Assembly (NCBI RefSeq): GCF_000272005.1
Contig: NZ_AKKU01000026.1
Coordinates: 310,001 to 374,000, forward strand
DNA length: 64,000 nucleotides
Source of the DNA: Alishewanella agri BL06
Lineage (GTDB): Bacteria > Pseudomonadota > Gammaproteobacteria > Enterobacterales > Alteromonadaceae
Direction of reading: 5' to 3'
How positions within the stretch are numbered: the first letter of the stretch is position 1; each line of letters opens with the position of its first letter. Position numbers and translations under genes: made by a program. This document shows positions 16,180 to 25,840 of the stretch, one piece after another. The notes beneath the pieces are model-generated. The model had not been told where the DNA came from, ran no database searches, and was given only the letters and a program-made list of their open reading frames with translations.

Positions 16180-18933
16180 ATGCAGTCAGCGGTAAAACCT
16201 GAAAATGAAGCAGCGCGTCTGGCTGCGCTCTATGCCAGTGCGCTATTAAATACCTTACCAGAGCCACGTTTTGATCGGCTAACCCGGTTAGTGCAGCAGG
16301 CGCTGCATACCCCTATAGTATTGATTTCACTTCTGGATGAAGAGCGGCAATGGTTTAAATCCCGCCAGGGGTTGGATGTTTGCGAAACTGCGCGCGATAT
16401 TTCATTTTGTGGCCATGCAATTTTAGGCGAGGGAGTATTTCAGATCACTGATGCCTTGGCCGACCCGCGTTTTGCCGATAACCCCCTGGTAACCAGTGCG
16501 CCTTTTATCCGCTTTTATGCCGGAGTGCCGTTAAAAGTAGCAGCGCAGCCAATTGGCACTTTATGCATTATTGACTCTGAGCCCCGGACCTTATCAGATG
16601 CGGAAACCGCGATGCTGATTGGTTTCGCCGAACTGGTTGAGCAGGAAATTACCGACCGTTTGCATGAACAGGCTCACCTGCAACTGGCGGCAAGTGAGCT
16701 GATGTATCGCTCTGTACTCGAGGGTACGCGGATTGGCACCTGGCAATGGAATGTGCAAACTGGTGAGACCGTCTTTAACGAACGCTGGGCCGAGATTATT
16801 GGTTATCAGCTGGCCGAGCTGATGCCAATCTCGATTAGCACCTGGCAGCATTTTGCTCACCCTGACGATTTAGCCTTGTCTGCGTCTTTACTAACACAGC
16901 ATTTTAATGGTGAGCTGGCATTTTATGATTGTAAATGCCGGATGAAACATAAAAATGGCCATTGGGTTTGGGTGCATGACCGCGGCAAAGTGATTTCCTG
17001 GACCGCTGATGGTAAGCCGCTAATGATGTATGGCACTCATGCGGATATCACTGAACAAAAACAAGCCGAGCAGGAACTTAAAGCCAGTCGCGATCAGTAT
17101 CAGGCTCTGGTAAATAATATCCCTGGTATCACTTATCGGTGTTTGGCCGATAGCGATTGGACCATGTTATATATCAGTGGCAGTATCGACCCGTTATCGG
17201 GCTATCCGGCAACTGACTTTATCAACAATCAGGTTCGCAGCTACGCCAGCGTTATTCTGGCGGAGGACCGTAACCGGTTGACGAAAATAGTAGAACGGGC
17301 GATAGCTGAGCGCCGTAGCTGGCATGTGCAGTATCGGATCACTCATCGCGATGGCAGCGTGCGTTGGGTCGAAGAGCGCGGCACACCCGAGTTTTCAGAA
17401 CAAGGTGAGCTACGCTATCTGGATGGTTTTATTCTGGATATTAACGCCGAAAAGCAATTAAAACGAAAGTTAATTTCTCTGACCGCACAGCTGCCGGGGG
17501 TGGTGTACCAATATCAGCAGTGGCCTGATGGTCGGGCGGCCTTTCCTTATGCCAGTGCGGCTATTGAGCAAATCTATGGCGTGAAACCTGAAGACGTGAC
17601 GGCAGATGCTTCCAAAGTGTTTGCTGTTATTCACCCTGAGGATATGCCTGCAGTCGTTAACAGTATCCAACAATCGATGTCGACACTGTCACTCTGGCGC
17701 TCTGAATATCGGATTGTCAGTAAACAAGGTGACATAGTGTGGCTACTTGGCAGCGCCACACCCGAAAAAATGCCGGATGGCAGCGTGTTATGGCATGGTT
17801 ATATTCAGGATGTCACCACGACTAAACAACATTACCTGGCGTTGGAGAAAGCCAACCAGGCACTACAGGTGGCACGCGAGCGCCTTGATACCGCCAGTGA
17901 ACAGGCGCAAATGGGCTTCTGGCAAGCGTCATTAAAAACCGGTGCGCTCTGGTGGTCACCGGTGATCTACCGGATTTTTGGTTTTGACGAAGCTAGTACC
18001 GTCCCCAGTGTTGCCTTGTTTAAAAGCACCATTCACCCTGATGATCGGCAAAAAGTGGCCCAGAGTGAACTGCAAGCAGCCCAAACTGGCGTCCATGATG
18101 TGATCCATCGGATCATCCGGCCGGATGGCACTATTCGCTGGGTGCATGAAACCGCCAGAATGCTGCCAGAGGCAGAAAACCCGGAGCTGATTATGGTTGG
18201 TTCGGTACAGGATATTACCGAGCGCATCAAGTTACAGCAGTTAAAGGATGAGTTTATTTCGACGGTCAGTCATGAGTTAAGAACGCCGCTTACCGTGATA
18301 AAAGGTGCTGTTACGCTGTTAAATTCCGGCATGTTGGGCGAGCTAGCCGCACCGGCACAAAAACTGCTGTCAGCAGCCCAGCATAACAGTGAGCGTTTAT
18401 CACATTTAATCAACGATTTATTAGATATCGAGAAGCTGGTTGCTGGCAAAATGCCTTTTTCTTTTCAACAACTAATCGTTGCAAAAGAGCTGGAGCAGGC
18501 GACACAGGCGTTAATACCGTTCGCGGAACAGTATGGCGTTACCCTGCAGTTGGAACCGGTGTTATCCGTTTTGCGCGTCAGGTCCGACGCACTGCGGTTG
18601 CAACAAACACTGACTAATCTGCTGTCTAACGCTATTAAGTTTTCTACGTCAGGCAGTAAGGTGCGGCTGCGGGCCTATCAGCACGACAGCCTGGTTCGGT
18701 TTGAAGTGCAAGATAGCGGTCAGGGCATCCCGGAAGAGTTCCAACCACAAATCTTTGAACGTTTTGCACAAGCAAAAACACCACAAGGTGAATCTAAAGG
18801 TGGCACGGGCTTAGGTTTGGCGATATGTAAAGAATTGGTCGAACAGATGGGCGGTAGTATCGGTTTTAGCTCTTTACCAGCACAAGGCACCACCTTTTAT
18901 TTCCAACTGCCGGTGGCTGGCAGTGAAAAATAG
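16180..18933 (+). CDS. Sensor histidine kinase with GAF and multiple PAS domains
   Basis: 917 residues from the ATG at 16180, with AAGGTTA upstream. No membrane segments are seen, so it is cytoplasmic. An N-terminal GAF domain (about 20-165) is followed by four PAS/PAC units (about 175-305, 310-430, 440-560 and 575-700), which repeat the PDDR/HPDD and WVHxRG-type motifs. Then come HisKA with phosphoacceptor His698 (VSHELRTPL) and an HATPase domain with N-box Asn817 (NLLSNAIKF), DSGQGIP and GGTGLGLAI. There is no receiver domain; the receivers are in the neighbouring genes. The ligand or redox signal sensed is unknown. Confidence 0.92.
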   Translation: MQSAVKPENEAARLAALYASALLNTLPEPRFDRLTRLVQQALHTPIVLISLLDEERQWFKSRQGLDVCETARDISFCGHAILGEGVFQITDALADPRFADNPLVTSAPFIRFYAGVPLKVAAQPIGTLCIIDSEPRTLSDAETAMLIGFAELVEQEITDRLHEQAHLQLAASELMYRSVLEGTRIGTWQWNVQTGETVFNERWAEIIGYQLAELMPISISTWQHFAHPDDLALSASLLTQHFNGELAFYDCKCRMKHKNGHWVWVHDRGKVISWTADGKPLMMYGTHADITEQKQAEQELKASRDQYQALVNNIPGITYRCLADSDWTMLYISGSIDPLSGYPATDFINNQVRSYASVILAEDRNRLTKIVERAIAERRSWHVQYRITHRDGSVRWVEERGTPEFSEQGELRYLDGFILDINAEKQLKRKLISLTAQLPGVVYQYQQWPDGRAAFPYASAAIEQIYGVKPEDVTADASKVFAVIHPEDMPAVVNSIQQSMSTLSLWRSEYRIVSKQGDIVWLLGSATPEKMPDGSVLWHGYIQDVTTTKQHYLALEKANQALQVARERLDTASEQAQMGFWQASLKTGALWWSPVIYRIFGFDEASTVPSVALFKSTIHPDDRQKVAQSELQAAQTGVHDVIHRIIRPDGTIRWVHETARMLPEAENPELIMVGSVQDITERIKLQQLKDEFISTVSHELRTPLTVIKGAVTLLNSGMLGELAAPAQKLLSAAQHNSERLSHLINDLLDIEKLVAGKMPFSFQQLIVAKELEQATQALIPFAEQYGVTLQLEPVLSVLRVRSDALRLQQTLTNLLSNAIKFSTSGSKVRLRAYQHDSLVRFEVQDSGQGIPEEFQPQIFERFAQAKTPQGESKGGTGLGLAICKELVEQMGGSIGFSSLPAQGTTFYFQLPVAGSEK

Positions 18934-18947
18934 AGAACACGAATAAG

Positions 18948-20579
18948 ATGATTCCAACAGACAATAACAAAACTGACTTACGAGCTGCATTCAGTCTGGT
19001 ACGACAACGCTTCGAGCAATCTTTGCCAGCCCGGGCCAGTGCCATGCAGGCCTTGTTGCAAGCGGATGAAACCACCGCTCCGGCGTTAAACCAGCTGATC
19101 AGTGAAGCGCATAAGCTGGCCGGCGCCTGTGGCACCTTTGGTTTTGGTTTGTTGGGTAGTCAGGCCAAAATGTTAGAGCAACTGGCCAGGACCATACAGG
19201 AAAAACCGGCATCTGAGCAGCGTTATGCATTGCTTAGCTTACAGTCTGCAGTACAAGACTTTTTACAAAGTGTGCAAGAGGCCTTACGCAATAGCTCAGA
19301 TGCCAGCACAGTAGCGTTATTACAACCCAGGCCGGAGAACAGTATTTGGTTGTTACTGGAAACGCCAGCGTTGATTGCGGAGTTAGATACTCAGTTACGG
19401 GCGTTTGGACATCAGGTTCTTATCTTTAATAGTTATGACAGTTGTCTGGAGGCCTTATCGCAGCAAGCGCCTGCCGTATTATTTACAACCATTGCGCTGC
19501 AAAATGGCCAGTCGTTGTTTAAACAAAAATTGTTGTTAGATCGCTTAAACCAGCAGCAAAGCCGGCTAATGTTGTATTCGGATCAAGATAACTTTGATTT
19601 ACGGGTTAAAGCTGCACAGCATAGCGCTGATGCCTTTTTTGTGTCGCCGGTTGATGTACCAAATATGATTGCGACGATCAGCGAGTTATTGGAGCAGACG
19701 TTTGGGCAACATGGCCGGGTATTTATTGTTGATGACGATAAATTGCTGGCGGAGCATTACGCGCTGGTACTCAAAGCTGCCGGCATTGAAACCCGGATTT
19801 TGCAGCAGGTGACTCAACTTGTACACGAAATACTAAGCTTTCAACCAGATTTAGTACTGATGGATATTTATATGCCGGACTATTCCGGAACTGAACTGGC
19901 CGGTGTACTTAGGCAGTATCAATCGCTGAAACGTTTACCCATTGTTTATTTATCCTCCGAAGCAAATAAGCTGCTGCAGATGAAGGCGATGGCGCAAGGC
20001 GCCGATGACTTTTTAACTAAGCCTATTTCTGACAATGAGCTGGTGCAGGCAGTTAAAGCCCGGTTACGCCGCAGCCAGCAGATTCGGCTGCTGATTGAAA
20101 AAGATGGTTTGACCTCGCTGATTAAGCACAGTGCGATTAAAGAAGCCGCCGCCCTTGAGTTGGAGCGGGCGACCCGCTTCGATAAACCATTGAGTATCGT
20201 TATGTTGGATATTGATTATTTTAAAAGTGTTAATGATCAATATGGCCACGCCACTGGCGATATCGTGATTACCGCCCTGGCAACTTTGTTACGCAAAAGA
20301 ATTCGTAAAACGGATAAAGCCGGCCGTTATGGTGGCGAGGAGTTTATGTTGGTATTGCCCGACTGTAACAGCTTGCAGGCGCGGCAACTTACCGAGAATA
20401 TTTTGCAAAGTTTCCGGCAATTACAATTTAGTGCTGGCAATTCAGCATTTAGCTGTAGCTTTTCTGCCGGCGTGGCCTCAACCAGTGATAGTAGCTATGC
20501 CCATGCGGATGAACTGATTGCAGCGGCGGATACCGCGCTTTACCAGGCTAAGCAGGCTGGCCGGAATCGAGTCTATTAA
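18948..20579 (+). CDS. HPT-REC-REC-GGDEF diguanylate cyclase
   Basis: 543 residues. The N-terminal HPT domain has phosphotransfer His55 (ISEAHKLAGACGTFG). A first receiver-like domain (about 125-245) lacks the phosphoacceptor aspartate (LFTT at the expected site). A second receiver (about 260-375) is complete, with Asp306 (LVLMDIYMP) and a TKPI lysine. The C-terminal GGDEF domain has the active signature GGEEF (462-466) and an RxxD inhibitory site (453-456) five residues before it. It should make cyclic di-GMP under control of the upstream kinase. It starts 14 bp after the kinase gene, in one operon. Confidence 0.9.
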   Translation: MIPTDNNKTDLRAAFSLVRQRFEQSLPARASAMQALLQADETTAPALNQLISEAHKLAGACGTFGFGLLGSQAKMLEQLARTIQEKPASEQRYALLSLQSAVQDFLQSVQEALRNSSDASTVALLQPRPENSIWLLLETPALIAELDTQLRAFGHQVLIFNSYDSCLEALSQQAPAVLFTTIALQNGQSLFKQKLLLDRLNQQQSRLMLYSDQDNFDLRVKAAQHSADAFFVSPVDVPNMIATISELLEQTFGQHGRVFIVDDDKLLAEHYALVLKAAGIETRILQQVTQLVHEILSFQPDLVLMDIYMPDYSGTELAGVLRQYQSLKRLPIVYLSSEANKLLQMKAMAQGADDFLTKPISDNELVQAVKARLRRSQQIRLLIEKDGLTSLIKHSAIKEAAALELERATRFDKPLSIVMLDIDYFKSVNDQYGHATGDIVITALATLLRKRIRKTDKAGRYGGEEFMLVLPDCNSLQARQLTENILQSFRQLQFSAGNSAFSCSFSAGVASTSDSSYAHADELIAAADTALYQAKQAGRNRVY

Positions 20580-20580
20580 G

Positions 20581-20591
20581 GCTGAATTCAG
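20581..20591. promoter_or_regulatory. Copy of an 11-bp motif shared with the start of the signalling operon
   Basis: GCTGAATTCAG (palindromic core CTGAATTCAG) is identical to 15729-15739. It lies immediately after the cyclase stop and 42 bp before the PepSY gene. Confidence 0.3.
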
Positions 20592-20632
20592 TCAGGCCTG
20601 TTAGAGTCGAAGGGGCAATAAGGAGCGTTAAA

Positions 20633-20890
20633 ATGAAATCATTAATGTTAGGTACTTTCTTATTAACGAGTATTTCTTTTCTGGCTCTGGCCGACGACGA
20701 CCGGCCACCAGCCGATGCATTGAAATTATCTGAGGTGGTGCAAAAGCTGGAGCAGCAGGGCTTCTATCCCATCGTCGATATTGAGTTTGATGATGGCGTT
20801 TGGGAAATCGATGCCTACCGTGGCGCAGATAAGCGTGAGTTACAGGTTGATCCGCGTACCGGCAAGGTATTACGCGATCGGGATGATTAA
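20633..20890 (+). CDS. Small periplasmic PepSY-domain protein
   Basis: 85 residues. A signal peptide of about 20 residues ends at ALA (cleavage before Asp21 or nearby). One PepSY repeat follows: LKLSEVVQKLEQQGFYPIVDIEFDDGVWEIDAYR, then ELQVDPRTGKVLRDRDD. Such small PepSY proteins are often encoded with two-component genes and are thought to restrain proteases or bind metals, but the function here is unknown. AAGGAGCG precedes the ATG. Confidence 0.8.
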   Translation: MKSLMLGTFLLTSISFLALADDDRPPADALKLSEVVQKLEQQGFYPIVDIEFDDGVWEIDAYRGADKRELQVDPRTGKVLRDRDD

Positions 20891-20922
20891 TCCACTCTTA
20901 CAATCCACTTTGGCGTTGCGGG

Positions 20923-20956
20923 GGTTGGCGGTTATCACCGCCAACCTTAAGTTTTA
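20923..20956 (+). terminator. Terminator between PepSY gene and luxS
   Basis: GGTTGGCGG pairs with CCGCCAACC around a 6-nt loop, followed by TTAAGTTTT. It lies in the 70-bp gap between two convergent genes and serves mainly the plus strand, as no T-run is seen on the other side. Confidence 0.6.
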
Positions 20957-20960
20957 GTGG

Positions 20961-21470
20961 TTACAGCTTTTGCAATACTTCGGCGGGTAACGCCAGCTCG
21001 TCGTTTCTGTTCACACCTACACCGCGCGTTAAAATGTTCTGCGCGATCTGTTTCGCTTCATCCAGCGAATGCATTTGCGCGGTGCCACACTGATAAATAT
21101 TCAGTTCCGGAATATCATTCTGACTGGCGACTTTTAACACATCATCCATCGCCGCCTGCCAGGCTTTAGCTACCCGTTGTTCATCCGGTGTACCAATCAG
21201 GCTCATATAAAAGCCGGTACGGCAGCCCATAGGCGAAATATCAATAATTTCCACATCCTGGCCATTTAAGTGGTCACGCATAAAACCGGCGAACAGATGC
21301 TCCAGCGTGTGAATGCCTTTTTCAGACAGAATTTCTTCATTTGGCACGCAAAAACGTAGATCAAATACGGTAATGGCATCGCCTTTGGGCGTAGTCATTT
21401 TTTTAGCAATGCGCACGGCCGGCGCTTTCATAATGGTATGGTCAACAGTAAAACTATCGAGTAATGGCAT
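20961..21470 (-). CDS. luxS: S-ribosylhomocysteine lyase
   Basis: 169 residues from the ATG whose complement is at 21468-21470, preceded by AGGAT on the minus strand; the open frame runs on to 21653 but that extension is not family-like. It cleaves S-ribosylhomocysteine to homocysteine and DPD, the precursor of autoinducer-2. Metal ligands are in [10 protein letters not shown] and in the cysteine of [12 protein letters not shown]. The N-terminus [19 protein letters not shown] is typical. It stands alone, divergent from dnaK. Confidence 0.96.
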   Translation of the reverse strand: MPLLDSFTVDHTIMKAPAVRIAKKMTTPKGDAITVFDLRFCVPNEEILSEKGIHTLEHLFAGFMRDHLNGQDVEIIDISPMGCRTGFYMSLIGTPDEQRVAKAWQAAMDDVLKVASQNDIPELNIYQCGTAQMHSLDEAKQIAQNILTRGVGVNRNDELALPAEVLQKL

Positions 21471-21602
21471 GTCAAATCCTGTAAGCAACTTAGAGATGGT
21501 TTGATTATAGCGCTGGCGGCAGCGGAAAGTTAACCGCTTTTGACCATGACGGCTATAAACAACACAAAATGCATCAAAAGCTAAAATTTTACTTTTGATA
21601 AC

Positions 21603-21632
21603 CTTGAATAGATCAGGGCTAATCCCCACTAA
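21603..21632 (+). promoter_or_regulatory. Heat-shock (sigma-32) promoter of dnaK
   Basis: CTTGAAT (21603-21609) and CCCCACTAA (21624-21632) are spaced by 14 bp, close to the sigma-32 consensus CTTGAAA-N13-17-CCCCATNT. It lies 49 bp upstream of the dnaK ATG, in the divergent luxS-dnaK gap. Confidence 0.8.
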
Positions 21633-21680
21633 TCGGTCATCGCAATGTTTCATTGTTCAGAATATAAGTGGAGAGATGTT

Positions 21681-23585
21681 ATGGGTAGAATTATTGGTAT
21701 TGACTTAGGTACAACCAACTCTTGTGTGGCTATTTTGGATGGTGACAAGCCAAAAGTGCTGGAAAATGCCGAAGGTACACGGACCACGCCTTCCATTATT
21801 GCTTACACCGAAGATGGCGAAGTGTTAGTGGGTCAGCCAGCCAAGCGTCAGGCGGTGACTAACCCAAAAAATACCTTATTCGCTATCAAGCGCTTAATTG
21901 GTCGTCGTTTTGAAGACGAAGAAGTGCAGCGTGATATCAAAATCATGCCATTCCAAATTGTTAAAGCCGATAATGGTGATGCCTGGGTAGAAGTTAAAGG
22001 CAAAAAATTAGCCGCGCCGCAAATTTCAGCGGAAGTGCTGAAAAAGATGAAGAAAACGGCTGAGGATTATCTGGGCGAGCCAGTAACTGCGGCGGTTATC
22101 ACCGTACCGGCATACTTTAACGATGCTCAGCGTCAGGCGACCAAAGACGCCGGCCGGATTGCCGGTTTAGATGTAAAACGTATTATCAACGAGCCAACTG
22201 CTGCGGCACTGGCTTACGGTATGGATAAGAAGAAAGGCGATACCAAGGTTGCGGTATATGACCTGGGTGGTGGTACTTTCGATATTTCTATTATCGAAAT
22301 TGATGATGTTGATGGCGAGCAAACCTTTGAAGTGTTGGCTACCAATGGTGATACGCACTTAGGTGGTGAAGACTTCGATAACCGCGTGATCAACTATCTG
22401 GTTGAAGAATTTAAGAAAGAGCAAGGTATTGACCTGCGTAACGATCCGCTGGCGATGCAGCGTTTAAAAGAAGCCGGTGAAAAAGCCAAAATTGAACTGT
22501 CTTCTGCGTCACAAACGGAAGTGAACCTGCCTTATATCACGGCTGATGCCACAGGTCCGAAACACCTGAACATCAAATTAACCCGTGCTAAGCTGGAATC
22601 ACTGGTCGACGATTTAGTGCAGCGTACTTTAGAGCCGCTGAAAAAAGCGCTGGCTGATGCTGACTTAAGCGTAAGTGACATCAACGAGATTATTTTGGTT
22701 GGTGGTCAGACGCGGATGCCAAAAGTACAAGAAGCGGTAACGGCTTTCTTTGGTAAAGAACCACGTAAAGACGTGAACCCGGATGAAGCGGTAGCTGTGG
22801 GTGCGGCTATTCAGGGTGCGGTATTATCTGGTGATGTGAAAGACGTTTTACTGTTAGACGTTACGCCTCTGTCACTGGGTATCGAAACCATGGGTAGCGT
22901 GATGACCACGCTGATTGAGAAGAACACCACTATCCCGACTAAGAAGTCTCAGGTGTTCTCAACTGCTGATGATAACCAGTCTGCAGTAACTATTCATGTG
23001 CTGCAGGGTGAGCGTAAACGCGCCTCTGACAATAAGTCATTAGGTCAGTTTAACTTAGAAGGTATTCGTCCGGGTCGCCGCGGCGAGCCACAAATCGAAG
23101 TAACCTTCGATCTGGATGCGGATGGTATTCTGCATGTATCGGCCAAAGACAAAGATACTGGCAAAGAGCAGAAGATCACTATCAAAGCCTCTTCTGGCTT
23201 AAGCGAAGAAGAAATCCAGAAAATGGTGCGTGACGCTGAAGCGCATGCTGAAGAAGATAAAAAGTTCGAAGAGCTGGTGCAGGCGCGTAACCAGGCCGAT
23301 GCCATGGTTCACGCTACCCGTAAGCAAATCGAAGAAGTCGGTTCAGCGTTAGCGGCTAACGACAAAGAAGCTATCGAGACCGCTATTGGCGAGCTGGAAA
23401 AAGCCATCAAGGGTAATGATAAGTCAGAGATCGAAGCCAAAACTCAGGCGTTGATCCAGGCTTCTCAGAAACTGATGGAAGCCCAGCAGGCGAAAGGCCA
23501 GGCCGGTGACGCTGGCCAGCAAGCCGGTGGCGCTGACGACGTAGTCGATGCGGAATTCGAAGAAGTTAAAGACGACAAAAAGTAA
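21681..23585 (+). CDS. dnaK: Chaperone protein DnaK (Hsp70)
   Basis: 634 residues from the ATG at 21681 preceded by GGAGAG; the extra 12 codons upstream are not conserved. The three Hsp70 signatures are visible: [29 protein letters not shown] and [13 protein letters not shown]. The substrate-binding domain starts after [13 protein letters not shown], and the tail ends in an acidic [14 protein letters not shown]. It is an ATP-dependent protein-folding chaperone that works with DnaJ and GrpE. Followed by dnaJ. Confidence 0.98.
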   Translation: MGRIIGIDLGTTNSCVAILDGDKPKVLENAEGTRTTPSIIAYTEDGEVLVGQPAKRQAVTNPKNTLFAIKRLIGRRFEDEEVQRDIKIMPFQIVKADNGDAWVEVKGKKLAAPQISAEVLKKMKKTAEDYLGEPVTAAVITVPAYFNDAQRQATKDAGRIAGLDVKRIINEPTAAALAYGMDKKKGDTKVAVYDLGGGTFDISIIEIDDVDGEQTFEVLATNGDTHLGGEDFDNRVINYLVEEFKKEQGIDLRNDPLAMQRLKEAGEKAKIELSSASQTEVNLPYITADATGPKHLNIKLTRAKLESLVDDLVQRTLEPLKKALADADLSVSDINEIILVGGQTRMPKVQEAVTAFFGKEPRKDVNPDEAVAVGAAIQGAVLSGDVKDVLLLDVTPLSLGIETMGSVMTTLIEKNTTIPTKKSQVFSTADDNQSAVTIHVLQGERKRASDNKSLGQFNLEGIRPGRRGEPQIEVTFDLDADGILHVSAKDKDTGKEQKITIKASSGLSEEEIQKMVRDAEAHAEEDKKFEELVQARNQADAMVHATRKQIEEVGSALAANDKEAIETAIGELEKAIKGNDKSEIEAKTQALIQASQKLMEAQQAKGQAGDAGQQAGGADDVVDAEFEEVKDDKK

Positions 23586-23598
23586 TTAACGCTAAAAC

Positions 23599-23620
23599 AG
23601 GCTGCAGCTTTGGCTGCAGC
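23599..23620 (+). other. Hairpin in the dnaK-dnaJ gap
   Basis: GGCTGCA pairs with TGCAGCC in the 62-bp intergenic region, without a following T-run. It is probably a processing or attenuating stem that lowers dnaJ expression relative to dnaK. Confidence 0.4.
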
Positions 23621-23647
23621 CGTTAACTGAGAAATAAGCACAGATCT

Positions 23648-24787
23648 ATGTCCAAGCGTGACTATTATGAAGTACTAGGTGTCGCTAAAGGCGCCGATGA
23701 TAAAGACATCAAAAAGGCTTATAAACGCCTCGCCATGAAATTTCACCCGGATCGTACCCAGGGTGATAAAGATATGGAAGAGAAGTTTAAAGAAGTACAG
23801 GAAGCCTATGAAGTTTTGTCTGACGAGCAGAAGCGGGCAGCCTACGACCGTTACGGCCATGCCGGAGTAGATCCGAATCGTGGTGCCGGTGGTTTTGGTG
23901 GCGCCGGTGGTGCCGACTTTGGCGATATCTTTGGCGATGTGTTCGGCGATATCTTTGGTGGTGGCCGCCGCGGTGGTGGTTCGCGCTCGCAACGAGGCGC
24001 TGACCTGCGCTACAACCTGGAGTTGTCGCTGGAAGAAGCGGTTAAAGGTAAATCGGTCGATATTAAAGTACCGACCATGGTCAGCTGTGACAGTTGTGAT
24101 GGTTCAGGCGCCAAAAAAGGCACTTCAGCCAAGAGCTGTCCAACCTGTAACGGTGCCGGTCAGGTTACGATGCGTCAGGGCTTTTTTGCGGTACAGCAAA
24201 CCTGTCCTACCTGTTCTGGACGTGGCAAAATTATTCCGGATCCCTGCAGCAAGTGTCATGGTGAAGGTCGCGTAGAAAAGACCAAAACGCTGTCGGTTAA
24301 GATCCCTGCCGGTGTTGATACTGGGGATCGCATTCGCTTATCTGGCGAAGGTGAAGCCGGCATGCATGGTGCACCTGCGGGTGATCTCTATGTCCAGGTG
24401 TCAGTAAAAGCGCACCCGATCTTCCAACGTGATGGCAATAATCTGTACTGTGAAGTGCCGATGAGCTTCGCTACCGCCGCCTTAGGTGGCGAGATTGATG
24501 TGCCAACGCTGGATGGCCGCGTTAAGCTGAAGATCCCGGCAGAAACGCAAACTGACAAGATGTTCCGCTTGCGTGGCAAGGGCGTACAGTCGGTGCGTGG
24601 CGGCGGTGTCGGTGACCTGGTGTGTAAGGTGGTGATTGAAACCCCGGTTAAGCTATCAGAGCGGCAAAAAGAGCTGCTGCGCCAACTGGATGAAAGTATG
24701 ACCGGCGAAGGCGAAGCCACACACCGGCCGAAGTCAAAAGGCTTTTTCGATGGTGTGAAAAAATTCTTTGACGATCTAACCAGCTAG
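23648..24787 (+). CDS. dnaJ: Chaperone protein DnaJ (Hsp40)
   Basis: 379 residues. The N-terminal J domain (5-70) has the HPD motif (KFHPDRTQ). A Gly/Phe-rich linker with [15 protein letters not shown] follows, then a zinc domain with four repeats ([32 protein letters not shown]) and the C-terminal substrate-binding domain. It stimulates the DnaK ATPase and delivers substrates. It ends in a strong terminator. Confidence 0.98.
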   Translation: MSKRDYYEVLGVAKGADDKDIKKAYKRLAMKFHPDRTQGDKDMEEKFKEVQEAYEVLSDEQKRAAYDRYGHAGVDPNRGAGGFGGAGGADFGDIFGDVFGDIFGGGRRGGGSRSQRGADLRYNLELSLEEAVKGKSVDIKVPTMVSCDSCDGSGAKKGTSAKSCPTCNGAGQVTMRQGFFAVQQTCPTCSGRGKIIPDPCSKCHGEGRVEKTKTLSVKIPAGVDTGDRIRLSGEGEAGMHGAPAGDLYVQVSVKAHPIFQRDGNNLYCEVPMSFATAALGGEIDVPTLDGRVKLKIPAETQTDKMFRLRGKGVQSVRGGGVGDLVCKVVIETPVKLSERQKELLRQLDESMTGEGEATHRPKSKGFFDGVKKFFDDLTS

Positions 24788-24815
24788 TTTGACGGTTTAA
24801 ACAATGAAATCACAG

Positions 24816-24843
24816 AAACCACCCGTTTTGGGTGGTTTTTTTA
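24816..24843 (+). terminator. Rho-independent terminator after dnaJ
   Basis: AACCACCC and GGGTGGTT pair around a short GTTTT loop and run into seven T residues. It begins about 30 bp after the dnaJ stop. Confidence 0.9.
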
Positions 24844-24895
24844 TGCTTAAAAGGTACACTTAAGCCACAGTGTTATTGTTTCCAACGGACTGCTT

Positions 24896-25699
24896 ATGTT
24901 AAAGAAAATTCTGGTTACTGCGGTATGCGCGCTGTTGCTTGGTTCTTGTGCCGAGTCTCCTACCGGCCGCAAGCAGGTGATGCTATTTGATAACAAGCAA
25001 TTGAATACTATGGGCGCCCAGACTTTCGAGCAAATGAAGGCGGAGCAAAAGATTAGTAGCGATCCGGCGACTAACCGTTATGTGCAGTGTGTCGCCAATG
25101 CTTTATTAAAAGTGACACCAGATGAATACCAGCAATACAACTGGGAAATCGTAGTATTTGATAGCGAGCAGGTAAATGCCTTTGCCTTACCTGGTGGCAA
25201 GATGGGCGTTTATACCGGCCTGATAAAAATCGCAGAAACGCCTGCCCAGCTGGCAGCTGTAGTAGGCCATGAAATTGGTCACGTTATGGCCGGGCATAGC
25301 AATGAACGCTTATCAACCAATCAGTTTTTACAGCTTGCCTTAGCTCTTGGTGACGCCGGCACTAAAGCTTATGGTGTGCGTTATCAGCAAGAGTTAATGG
25401 CGGCGCTGGGGCTGGGGGCTCAGGTTGGCGTAGCCTTACCTTTTAGCCGCACCCATGAAACCGAAGCCGATGTAATAGGTCTGGAATTAATGGCCAAAGC
25501 CGGGTTTAATCCTGAAGATTCGGTTGCCTTATGGCGCAATATGGCAGCGGCAGGCAGTGGCGGTGTGCCACAGTTTTTATCCAGCCACCCGGTGCCAGAT
25601 ACCCGCATTCGCACTTTACAGCAAAAAATGCCAGAAGCTGCTACACTTTATCAGCAGCGAAGACAGCAAGGAAATTTGCCAGCTTGCCGCAAGCCTTGA
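24896..25699 (+). CDS. M48 family zinc metalloprotease, lipoprotein
   Basis: 267 residues. A lipoprotein signal ends at Cys18 (LLGSC), so it is probably anchored in the periplasm-facing membrane. The zinc motif HEIGH lies at residues 125-129, in VVGHEIGHVMAGHSNER, and the third ligand region is TEADVIGLELMAKAGFNPE. Compact single-domain M48 lipoproteins such as LoiP/YggG and YcaL degrade misfolded envelope proteins. It resembles these, without the TPR tail of BepA. Which paralogue it is cannot be decided by eye. Confidence 0.88.
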   Translation: MLKKILVTAVCALLLGSCAESPTGRKQVMLFDNKQLNTMGAQTFEQMKAEQKISSDPATNRYVQCVANALLKVTPDEYQQYNWEIVVFDSEQVNAFALPGGKMGVYTGLIKIAETPAQLAAVVGHEIGHVMAGHSNERLSTNQFLQLALALGDAGTKAYGVRYQQELMAALGLGAQVGVALPFSRTHETEADVIGLELMAKAGFNPEDSVALWRNMAAAGSGGVPQFLSSHPVPDTRIRTLQQKMPEAATLYQQRRQQGNLPACRKP

Positions 25700-25729
25700 T
25701 GTCAGTATTTTTTACAGTTTAAATGGTAA

Positions 25730-25749
25730 AGCAGCTTCTTGAAGCTGCT
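25730..25749 (+). terminator. Stem-loop after the M48 protease gene
   Basis: AGCAGCTTC and GAAGCTGCT form a perfect 9-bp stem with a two-base gap, 31 bp after the stop. No T-run follows, so termination is uncertain. It separates the protease gene from the next cassette. Confidence 0.4.
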
Positions 25750-25840
25750 AGCTGCAAGTGAATCAAAGGCTTGCATATGATGGTGTGATACTTGCATCGT
25801 CAACAGTATTATCGATATTGGTTAACCTACGGAAGTTGCT

